Below, piece after piece: positions 55,101-64,000 of a stretch of 64,000 bases of DNA. Source of the stretch: Liolophura sinensis (lineage: Eukaryota > Mollusca > Polyplacophora > Chitonida > Chitonidae). The position numbers were made by a program, and so were the translations under genes. Each line of letters opens with the position of its first letter. The first letter of the stretch is position 1. The notes beneath the pieces are model-generated. The model had not been told where the DNA came from and did no database searches. It was given only the letters and a program-made list of their open reading frames with translations. The stretch covers positions 4,487,246-4,551,245 of the forward strand of contig NC_088296.1 of NCBI RefSeq assembly GCF_032854445.1, in the 5' to 3' direction.

Positions 55101-58100
55101 TTGTACACTTGCCTTTAAATTATACACTATCCTTTACACTGTGCAATAGCAGGAGTCATTCCATTATACACTAGCAGGAGCCTTTACATTATACACTAAC
55201 AGCATCATTTACATTATACACTAACAGCATCATTTACATTATACACTAACAGCATCATTTACATTATACACTAGCAGGAGCCCTTACATTGTAAACTAGC
55301 AGGAGCCCTTACATTGTAAACTAGCAGAATCATTTACATTGTACACTAGCAGGAGCCTTTTATTATTCACATGCAAGAACCTTCACATTATACACTAGCA
55401 AGAACCCTCACATTATACACTAGCAAGAACCTTCATATTAAAGATCAATAAGAGCCTCTACATTATACATTACAGCAAGCGTATTTGTGTTTTATAGCAA
55501 CAGGAATCTTTAAATTATACATAAGTACAAGACTTTTCATTATATACACCAGTAATAGGCTTTGTTAGAAATCTTCATATGAGATATACGGCTCACCTCA
55601 TCTCCTAACAATCGTATCACAAACTGGCCCGCCGCTATAGTGTCGTTAATTGCTGCAACTGCCATAAATAAGGGCACCTCTTGTGTAGTGCTCTGAACGT
55701 CACCGACCTTAGGGGCTACGTCCAAAACCTCAAACTCAACCGTCACGTTTGTATCAGACATCACAAACTACAACAACAAAATTGAAGGTTAAGGATAGTG
55801 CACATACAGCACACAAAGCCTCTATTAGTCTATCAAAATGCTATGTTCAATATGACACAGTATTACGCAATACACTCACATTACACATCACTCAAACAAC
55901 AGACATTTTGCTAAATTTAACACTGTTTCATCTTCAGATTTTGTTCGGGCTTAACTTGACTTTTAAAACCATTTCGGTACGATCATGGCGGCATTTCCAG
56001 TGTAATACCGGCTAGTCAATATGCCAACATGGCGTGTATGACGCCCTCCTACTCCAAAGGGGCACCATGCCGAAACGACCCAGTCAAATAACACTGACAG
56101 AGGGGAACATAATCCTTGTGGCGGCCATAAATCACTGCATTTAGAATATAGATTTCAATACAAGCTTTCAGAGTGGTTGATTACACAATATTCCAGACAG
56201 TTACGTTATAAAATGCTACAGTTTAGAGAGTAATAACCAGGGAACCGGAAGAACTGTGATAGCTGGCCAATGGTCGTATGTAACCGATGAAATAAGACCT
56301 CTTGTCAGTTTTCCTCAGTTACGGTCTTATTTTAACTGTAAATTCTTAAAACTCAGTAACTCACACGCCCCTAGCACTATCATTCAAACAGTGCTAGGTA
56401 AATTAGGCCAATGATGTAAATTGCAATTTATTAGAAATCGCTGGTCTAGAATTGCTGAAAAACTGTGTTGCCACACATAATAAACAACGACATTAAGACA
56501 GTTCAAAGAGACCTGGGCCCAGACATTTTTTATCGTACATTTGTCCAACGATTTTTTGTGCGCCACAATTACGTAACCATTGGCCTATATGCGCGATTAT
56601 TGCACATGTACGACGTCTTTGTGAAGCTGGACATAAGGCCCGAATTTATCGAGCAACTTAAGTCATAAATTGCAAGTTCTTAAATAGCCTTAAAAAATCA
56701 TAACAGGAGAGAACCCATGTTGAGGTTAGTACATTGTTCTGCAGTAACGAATCAGTGTACAAATTTTAAACTTTCGAAAACAAAACGTTTTATTTGCAGC
56801 TGTGTTTGAGTTTTTGACTTAAGTCTTAAGACGTTTGATAAATACTGGTCCAGGCCTCGGAGAATCATAGTCCACTAGCAGACGTACAATAATGGAGACT
56901 TCAGAATGGAGAGTGTGATTTCAAGATACGCCTTGACTGAACTTTTGCTCGCTAGTGTCAGACTTACATTGAGGTGAGCTATCCGAACTGGTGACACCCC
57001 GGCCACGCCCGTAATCGTCAGTAACAGGGAGTATTTGAAGATACTTCTGTCCTTTTGAATGAAATCGTTGTAAACCCCTGAAAATTGAATTGACCTTGCA
57101 CTGAAACTTTCCAGCGATTTTACTTCAAATTGCCGCTGTACAATTCCACAGTAAACACGCTGAATAAACACATAGGAAGCACCGTAACTACTATGATTCC
57201 TTTCACTGCAAAGACTGAGTGAAAGGCAAATATACAAGTTCAACGATGGACGAGTATATAATAAATAAGCGTGCACAATACCATTTTGTTGTTCACATTG
57301 TCGTGGGGTACCGGCCGCAATAGCGTACGCTTCGGGAGCGGTAGATCCAGGGTCAATCCTGGGTCGAGTAACACCTAAGACCTTAAAAGAGCAAGCTATA
57401 ACTTCCTCGCTTGGTGTACAGCATGAAGGGGAGAGTGCAACGACTGGTTGACCCGTATCAGTATAATATCTATAATTCTCTGACATGGTACTGGTTAAGG
57501 ATAAAATGTCTTACACTTGATCTTAATCTATAAGTGTATAATGTGGCCAGCGTTCCGTGGCCGTTTAATTTAATACTTTCTGGTGCACACCTTCTGCTTC
57601 TTGACCAGTAACATCGCAGGTTAGAATTTACCCGTAGCAAATTCAATTTTGGCGTAACACTCTGTGTTAAAGTGAAACATTCTTTAACACAGAGTAAGGA
57701 GGCTGTCCACAAATGCATAAATCTATAATCTACGTGTATTCTGTGAATGGCGAAGTCTTTTATTTATTTATTTGATTGGTATTTTACGCCGTACTCAAGA
57801 ATATACGACGACTCACTTATACGACGGCAGCCACCATTACGGTGGTTGGAAACCGGGCACAGTCCGGGGGAAACCATCCGCAGGTTGCTGACAGACCTTC
57901 GGCCGAGAGAAAGCCAGCATGGACTTGAACTCACAGCAAGCGCATTGGTGAGAGACTCCTGGGTCATTTCGCTGCGCTAGCGCGCTAACCTACTGAGCCA
58001 CGGAGGCCCCTGGCGAAGTCATGCAGCAGAGGTATGTTGTAATCTGAAGAGAGGGTTAAAATGTGACTCACTTACATCCATATAAATCTCAAACACATAA

Positions 58101-60041
58101 TCGTTGAAAAGTGATAGCTACAGAAGGAATTTCAAAAGCAATCGAATTATTTTCATCGAATCAGAGCCACGCTTACCCGGCAGTATGAATGTGACATAAA
58201 CTCTGTCCCGGAAGGCATAACAGTTACTGACGTCAAACTCAAAGATGTCCGGCTCGCCTTCGAAGAAGTTGTACATGTTGTACTGCATGTGCATGTTGTA
58301 CTAGGAATACAAAGAAGAGCAGTCCATGTTAATGTGTCCTTGTGTTCAACAGCTCTAACACAATCTCTATTACCCTAGTACTACAATTTATGTAGTGGGG
58401 AAGTGTGAATAGGTAAATCGGAACTCAGTTTAAAGATAAGAAAATGGTTTTGTTTGACCATGTAGTATAAGGGGTTCTCTCAGAATACAACTGGATTTCG
58501 AGCATTGAGTTCTCTTGTTAGGCTTTATCATTCTTTCGGTTGACACTTAGTTCGTGAGTTCCATTTTCATTTTATAAACATCAGTTTGTCTCTAAGGCCT
58601 GCTGTACTCACTGAGGGTATCTCCACTTTAAGGCTAATAGGCTCCCCATCTTCCAAAAGATTACCGCTAGCCTCAATCCAATCCGTCTGGAGAATAAAGG
58701 GAAAACGAGGTGAAAACATAGTGAAGACGAGGTAAAAACAAAGTTTAAGTGGTGAAAACATAGTGAAGACGAGGTAAAAACAAAGTTTAAGGAGGAAAAC
58801 AAAGTGAAGACGAGGCGAAAAGAAATTAAGACGAAAAAAAGAAAAAAATTGAAGGCAAAATGAAATCAACCTTACTACAAAGTGAAAACACATTGAAAAC
58901 AAAGTGATGGAGTACTGTTTTTCCATTTCGAAACTTAGAAGAGGCAAATAATATCAGGGAAATCCTATATCTGATTCTACACTGGTAAGAGAGTACAGTA
59001 TGATTACACAATTGTTCATATCTTTCAGAGTGTGGTTGATTTTGCTGTCTCAGTTATTCAGTGTATATAATACTGTAGCTAGATGACAGGTGTAATCTTG
59101 AAAGATCGATTGGTTTAGATTGTTGACAAGGAACGATCATTATGGCTGGCGACTGGTATATGAATGCTTTTTGAATTCTCGGTCAAATACAGAATGTTTT
59201 TTTTGTTGTAAGGAGTCGGACAAATTCGTCGTTTTCACTCACTGTAGCGAAGTACCAGGTCCATGTGGAGTTAACCCCAAGTCCTGGGGGCCAGTCAGTT
59301 CTTGTCGCCACCCAGGCGTCGCAGTCGATCAACCGCTCCTTGTGCTGCAACAGTACAAGAAGAAGTACAATCCGTAGGAGAGGACCGTAGTGTAGTGGTT
59401 AAAGTTGCTTGCAATGAGTTGAGGGTTCAAACCTGGCGTTAGACAGTAAATTTGGGATCTTGGTGACAATGAGCTAATTTGAAGAAAAGATCTTTTCTAC
59501 CAATATGGTGTACGTATCTATAAATAACTCTTGGAAAAGTTCGTCAGAAACTTGACTTAGGTCGGTGATTTACTCGGGGCTTTTCCACTTTCGCCAACCC
59601 ATAAAAGTGGCCCGCAGTGAATAATTGAAAACTCGTTAGAGTATAAGATAACAATTAAATAAATAAATGAACAAAGAACAATGTAACCAGTAAATTAGCA
59701 CCAATGTAGACCTACATAATACTGAGTCACACAAAGTGACATGGGAAAGATAATTTACTTTGATGGGAGAGAAAAGGAAGTATAAGCAATCACTAATTTT
59801 TCCATCAGCAATCCTGGTTGCTGAGAACTTTTTTCCTTACCTTCCCTATATAGGTATACCGCGTGTTGTCGAAGGAGAAGAACTCGTTTGCAGTCCGCAT
59901 CCGAACGTGAGCCGAGTCCGTGTTTTTCACGTCAAATCCGCCTGACTCTATTGGTTTGTAAGTGCAGTTGCCGACTAAAGGGTCGTTAACGTAGGCCACG
60001 CCTGATAAACAAAGAGGTGCACAAACTGATTATTTCTCTTT

Positions 60042-60074
<33 letters not shown>

Positions 60075-63000
60075 AAACTTTCGGTGTTTATTAATAAGAT
60101 TCACGCCAAAACAACTTCATCAAAGAAAACGCTACAGGCATACATGCAACTATTAGAAATATATTTGATTCGTGTTTTATGCCGCACTCAAAATATTTCA
60201 CTCTCGTCCATGGGCCAGACCAGATATTATTACCACCTGAGATGACCAAATCTAGTTGGTACTAATATGTTTACAGGGTCAGTAGAAGTAAATTAAGAAA
60301 TAATAGCCTTTCTGCGATGGTAGCTTTATCACGCAATTTGATAAAATGTAAAACCATCTTAAAAGGCGTTGTGCAAATTACAAAAAGCAAGAGAAACTTC
60401 AATATATCGTGGACCCTCACTTAATAATACAATTAGACCAATTTAAAGGGGTGATTTGTATTCTTTACTAAGGGTAGAAATTTAGCAGTCCACATTATTT
60501 CTGTATTTCATGTACGTTATTAGCTGAATATTCAGCTGACCTGTACATTTACATGCAGGTTTTCAGCTGGTTTGATAACAGTTTATCAACAGTTTACATG
60601 GCCAGCTTGTTTTATCTACGCCCATCATTACGGTAAGTTAAGGTAGATTTGCTCAGGTAAGTAAACGTTCATATCATTTCCTTTATACTCCTATAAATAC
60701 AGGCAACATTATAAGCACAGTGCATCTGAAGAATGTATTTTTTGTATAATAAGACATTATGTTAAGTCGTGGATGTCAGTCACCTATTGTGCGGTGGGCT
60801 GTGGGTATGAGTGTGTGTGTGTGGGCGGTGGGGGGGGGACATATGTCTCAAAAGCTTTCTTACCTGTGTTAAAGTCGTGGATCTCAGTCACCTATTGTAT
60901 GGTGGGCTGTGGGTATGAGTGTGTGTGTGGGCGGTGGGGGGGGGGGACATGTGTCTCAAAAGCTTTCTTACCTGTGTTAAAGTCGTGGATCTCGATCACC
61001 TGGTGCGCTGTTGGGGGTTTGTATATGTATCTCACAAGCTTTGTTTTCAGGTCAAACTCTTCCTGGAAATAAACATGAGGTAAATACATAAGGCTATACA
61101 ATCCCTAAAGGAGCAACAACGACGTATCAACGGGTGATATTTGGCAATGGTCCCACCTAACCGGTGAAAGACGGCCTCTTGTCAGTTCAGCTCAATTAGG
61201 GATTTTTTTGTTTAACTGTTCATGTAACGCTTTAAATGAAAGTAACTTACAATGCCCCTAGCAATATAGCTAATTCCCTAAAACGCCCGAAATGTAATAT
61301 GTCAAAGCGAGCACCGGTAAACCATCTTTCAACAGTTATCCAGCCGTTTAAACTTTCGAATCGGACAACTCAAATCAACATCTGCCATGTCTGGATTTTT
61401 TTTTTCGACGTCGGGCACGGTGATAAGCTGCGAAAATCTTATCCTACCCAACATTGTCTTTAAAGAATTACATGCCCTGTAAACAGAATGTTGGGTGGGA
61501 TAAAGTTTTCGCGGCCATCAGGTAGGGACGTCCAGCATAGCTTTGGGCTACACACTTATCGTATGTTTAGTCCAAGTGTCGAATTCGTCGAGCCGATTCG
61601 ATTCGACAAATCGCATCGTGTGAACAAATCTCGTCGGTTTCGATGAATCGTACACATTACAGCAGCAGATATTTCCTCTCCATGTTCATAGAGGAGTTAG
61701 TATGTACTTTCATCTCCAATATATCATACAAGAATAACGGCAGTTATTTGCATAGATAAACTGAACACACACTAAGGTTGTCACTAGAAAACGGGCCCAG
61801 GCATTCCTTGTATAATTAATGGAAGGAAGTGTTTTCTTAGTTACTAAGAAAACATGGCAGATTTTTTTCGTATAATTAATGAAAAAACTCGGACAGACAT
61901 TGTACTAGTGTAAAGTTCTACGTTACCTTAGTTCATGTAGCCATAGAGGTATCATATACCTTCACGATGTAGCTGAATGAGAAAACGTGTTCAGACATTA
62001 TACAAGGTCATAATTACCTTCATGTAACTGATCTCCTTAGTGTCGTAGTTAACCACTTCACTCATGAAGGAAAAAGCCTTGCTGGGCACCGGAAGTGACT
62101 TCGTGTTGATTCGCCCAGGACATGGATAGTCCATCGGCGCCTGCACACGAAACAAATATTACTATTAAAAATTGCAGGAAACGTCTCTGTCTTAGAAAAT
62201 AGGCTGATGTTGTACGTTACAGGGTTGTCAACCAAAATGAAAACTGATTCACTACCTCACTGTCTTGGTAGAGATGGGGTGAGGCAGCGAGGTACCCAGT
62301 CAGAAAGGGAGCGAGGTCTGGAGTTACCAAGGCAGAGAGGGAGTGAGGCCTGGAGGTACCGAGGCAGAGAGGGAGTGAGGCAGCGGGGTACCGAGGCAGT
62401 GAAAGAGCGAGGCCTGGAGGTACCGAGGCAGACAGGGAGTGAGGCAGCGGGGCACCGAGGCAGTGAAGGAGCGAGGCCTGGAGGTACCAAGGCAGGGAAG
62501 GAGCGAGACCTTGGGGTACCGAGGCAGAGATGGGGTGAGGCAGCAAGGTACCCAGTCAGAAAGGGAGCGAGGTCTGGAGATACCAAGCCAAAGAAGGTGC
62601 GAGACCTTGGGGTACCGAGACAAAAAAGAGAGGTTTGGAGGTACCGAGGCAGAGAGGGAGTGAGGCAGCGAGGTCTGGAGTTACCAAGGCAGAGAGAGAG
62701 CGAGGCCTGGAGATACCAAGCCAGGGAAGGAGCGAGACCTTGGGGTACCGAGACAAAAAAAAGAAAGGTCTGGAGGTACTGAGGCAGAGAGGGAGTGAGG
62801 CAGCGGGGTACAGATGTAGAGAGGGAGTGAGGCAGCGGGGTACCGAGGCAGTGAAGGAGCGAGGCCTGGAGGTACCGATGCAGAGAGGTTATATATCTGC
62901 TCCCATATAAATGCAAATTTCATAAATTCTGCCTTTAAACTTCACGCAAATAAAGTAAAGTGATGAGTCTTATAAAAAGTTACATTTTTACTCACGGGTT

Positions 63001-63582
63001 TATTTTGGGTAAGGTCATACCAAACACCATGAGTAATCAAGACTCGAAATAACAAAAACGAATGGTAGTCGTAGCTCTGTAGCGCCATCACCTCAGATTC
63101 TAACACCATCAGTGATCGTGCCACAAAACTGGAAGATCTCACAATAGCACTATAGTGCCCTCACAGACCTCAATTCCATCAGTGATCGTGTCACGGAACC
63201 GTAAGATCTCACAATAGTACTATAATGCCCTCACAGACATCAATACCCTCAGTGATCGTCTTACTGAAGTGGAAGAACTTACAATAGCACTATAGTGCCC
63301 TCCTCTCAGACCCCAATACCATGAGTGATCATGTCTCAGAGCTGGAAGAACTGACAATACCATCAGTGATCGTGTTGCTGAACGGGAAGAGCTCACAGTA
63401 GCAGTATAGCACTCCTACCTCAAAGACCCCAACACCATCAATGATCGTATCTCGGAACTGGAAGAATTCATAATAGTGCTCAAAGTTGTGAGGTGTCTCT
63501 CCCTGTTTGTTCACTATACCCTTCACCCAGCACCGAACCGGAAGTTGCTTACGCCCAATCGATGTGCCCCAAGCGTTGTTAG
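52095..63582 (-). CDS. Gene A: tandem paralogue of gene B, partial (5' end beyond window)
   Basis: Eleven exons join in phase to 432 aa plus stop: 63419-63582, 62018-62140, 60972-61062, 59841-60001, 59243-59344, 58612-58686, 58177-58300, 56968-57077, 55597-55767, 53236-53332 and 52095-52177. Their lengths (164, 123, 91, 161, 102, 75, 124, 110, 171, 97, 83) match the corresponding gene B exons (164, 123, 115, 161, 102, 75, 121, 110, 180, 97, 152), with identical phases. Shared landmarks include LPVRC, CPGR, TKL+RY, IHDFNTG, GNCT, MRT.EFF, GEP, SPVR and the LDVAP/LDAAP..GDV block. Gene A lacks the long tail: after the helix (residues ~407-431, AMAAIGITMPIVGGIIGAVA then four Phe) it ends in K and TGA. 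Exons equivalent to gene B 41218-41430 and 39062-39301 must lie past 64000. Function unknown, as for gene B. Confidence 0.85.
52190..52680. repeat. 25-bp minisatellite at the acceptor of the last gene A exon
   Basis: About 18-20 units of ATAAGCAAAATGACCGGGTG-like sequence start ~12 bp from the acceptor of 52095-52177 and drift to AAGCAAAAGGACTGGG forms further away. The rest of the intron (52680-53235) shows nothing. Confidence 0.92.
53410..55530. repeat. ~25-bp minisatellite filling the intron before gene A exon 53236-53332
   Basis: Around 80 copies of an AGCAGGAGCCTTTACATTAT type unit occupy nearly the whole intron between 53333 and 55596. The order of variant units at ~53495-54480 repeats at ~54510-55470, so a ~1-kb block was itself duplicated. 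Confidence 0.93.
57312..57470 (+). repeat. SINE-2 5' half, gene A intron
   Basis: CTTCGGGAGCGGTAGATCCA through GACCCGTATCAGTATAAT. The 3' half is absent. Confidence 0.75.
57757..58013 (-). repeat. SINE-1, near full length, gene A intron
   Basis: The tail is at 57757, the core in the middle and the complement of the complete head (GAGCCACGGAGGCCCC) at the end. Confidence 0.88.
58690..58880. repeat. ~42-bp repeat at the acceptor of gene A exon 58612-58686
   Basis: Two near-perfect units (GTGAAGACGAGGTAAAAACA, AAGTTTAAG) plus degenerate flanks, starting a few bases from the acceptor. Confidence 0.82.
59382..59660 (+). repeat. SINE-3, gene A intron
   Basis: Head GACCGTAGTGTAGTGGTTAA with B-box GGTTCAAACC, then the CACCAATATGGTGT and TCGTCAGAAACTT type blocks. 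Confidence 0.75.
60762..60971 (-). repeat. Tandem copies of the end and donor of gene A exon 60972-61062
   Basis: A ~107-bp unit made of the exon end (ATCCACGACTTTAACACAG on the minus strand), the GTAAGAAAGC donor and ~70 bp of intron is repeated. The copy ending at ~60865 keeps the donor intact; the copy at ~60765 has lost it. Confidence 0.88.
62245..62890. repeat. 32-bp minisatellite, gene A intron
   Basis: About 20 copies of GGTACCGAGGCAGAGAGGGA + GTGAGGCAGCGG type units. Because 32 is not a multiple of three and the unit lacks stops in all frames, it creates overlapping open frames of up to 219 codons on both strands. These are not genes. Confidence 0.92.
63070..63418 (-). repeat. Five or so copies of the end of gene A exon 63419-63582
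   Basis: A ~75-bp unit consisting of about 45 bp of exon end (contains GATACGATCATTGATGGTGT on the minus strand) and ~30 bp of intron start repeats down the intron. In the copies the donor GT is lost. Confidence 0.88.
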
Positions 63583-63904
63583 CTGGAAACAGACCAAGCA
63601 TTCAGTTTCAAAGGATGCATCAAATAGCAATTCCCCGAACTAAAGGCATTCAGTTCAAATCAGAGCACACAACACAAAAGCTGAAGAACATTTAATGGCC
63701 CATTCTATACAGAGGATGATCCCAGAAGTCATGTCTTCTTTAACTTTGCTTTGTATCCGTTAATAAGGGCGTCTTAGCCTAGGTCATGACCGTTAGTGGT
63801 TCACCATGATACGAGTTCTCTACATTTACAGTCATTTGGTCTGGACGTTAAAAAAGCAAAACTGCACACAGAGGACCTGCATAGAGAGACTTTCACCTAG
63901 TTCA

Positions 63905-64000
63905 TCTCTGAAGTACTGGTGGATCTACGTACAGGCATCCTCCTGGTTGATTTCGTACTTCACCTGTGAAGTACTAGTGGGCCTGCTTAGAGGCGCCTTC
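63905..64000 (-). repeat. Two degenerate copies of an exon end at the window edge
   Basis: Both copies contain GAAGTACT.GTGG on the plus strand. The outer one reads TACTTCACAG/GTGAAG on the minus strand, like the end of gene B exon 39062-39301 (TGGTACTTCACAG), but a TAG precedes it in frame. The true gene A exon is presumably beyond 64000. Confidence 0.6.

Noticed and set aside
62207-62916. Open frames of up to 219 codons on both strands
   Set aside because: They come from a 32-bp repeat without stops in any frame; the apparent protein simply cycles through the three frames.

Overview
The window is animal (metazoan) nuclear DNA: split genes with GT-AG introns, AT-rich intergenic DNA and heavy loads of tRNA-derived SINEs, small palindromic elements, minisatellites and one Tc1-type transposon. 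The SINE set and the gene content suggest a marine lophotrochozoan, most likely a mollusc. The species cannot be named from this sequence.

Four genes can be reconstructed by joining exons in phase. (1) A complete four-EF-hand calcium-binding protein of the calmodulin type (174 aa, six coding exons including a 25-nt microexon) lies on the minus strand, 7310 to 1574. (2) A complete Golgi-type carbohydrate sulfotransferase (445 aa, three coding exons) lies on the plus strand, 18347 to 20906, behind a 45-bp coding-like repeat array. (3) and (4) are two tandem minus-strand paralogues of a large modular surface protein with a C-terminal membrane segment: copy B (41430 to 25196, 13 exons found, 5' end not found) and copy A (63582 to 52095, 11 exons found, 5' end beyond the window). 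Exon order and phases are the same in A and B, and eight of the eleven shared exons have the same length.

Region by region: 1-1.2 kb, 7.6-11.99 kb and 12.19-15.6 kb are copies of one duplicated segment that carries a 60-bp VNTR. The last two are split by a 200-N assembly gap, and only one holds the Tc1 element. 1.5-7.4 kb is the EF-hand gene. 15.8-17.3 kb is SINE-rich. 17.7-20.9 kb is the sulfotransferase. 21-25.2 kb is intergenic with dispersed repeats. 25.2-41.4 kb is gene B. 41.4-52.1 kb holds intergenic repeats, undetected 5' parts of gene B and two doubtful ORFs. 52.1-64 kb is gene A.

The most unusual feature is in the introns of genes A and B. They carry many tandem arrays that sit at or near a splice junction. 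In the clearest cases (60972, 63419, 36925) the repeated unit is the end of the coding exon together with its 5' splice site, copied several times into the intron. Three homologous introns in A and B carry arrays of unrelated sequence, which suggests the arrays arose repeatedly and independently. No CRISPR, rRNA, real tRNA gene or bacterial-type operon was seen.
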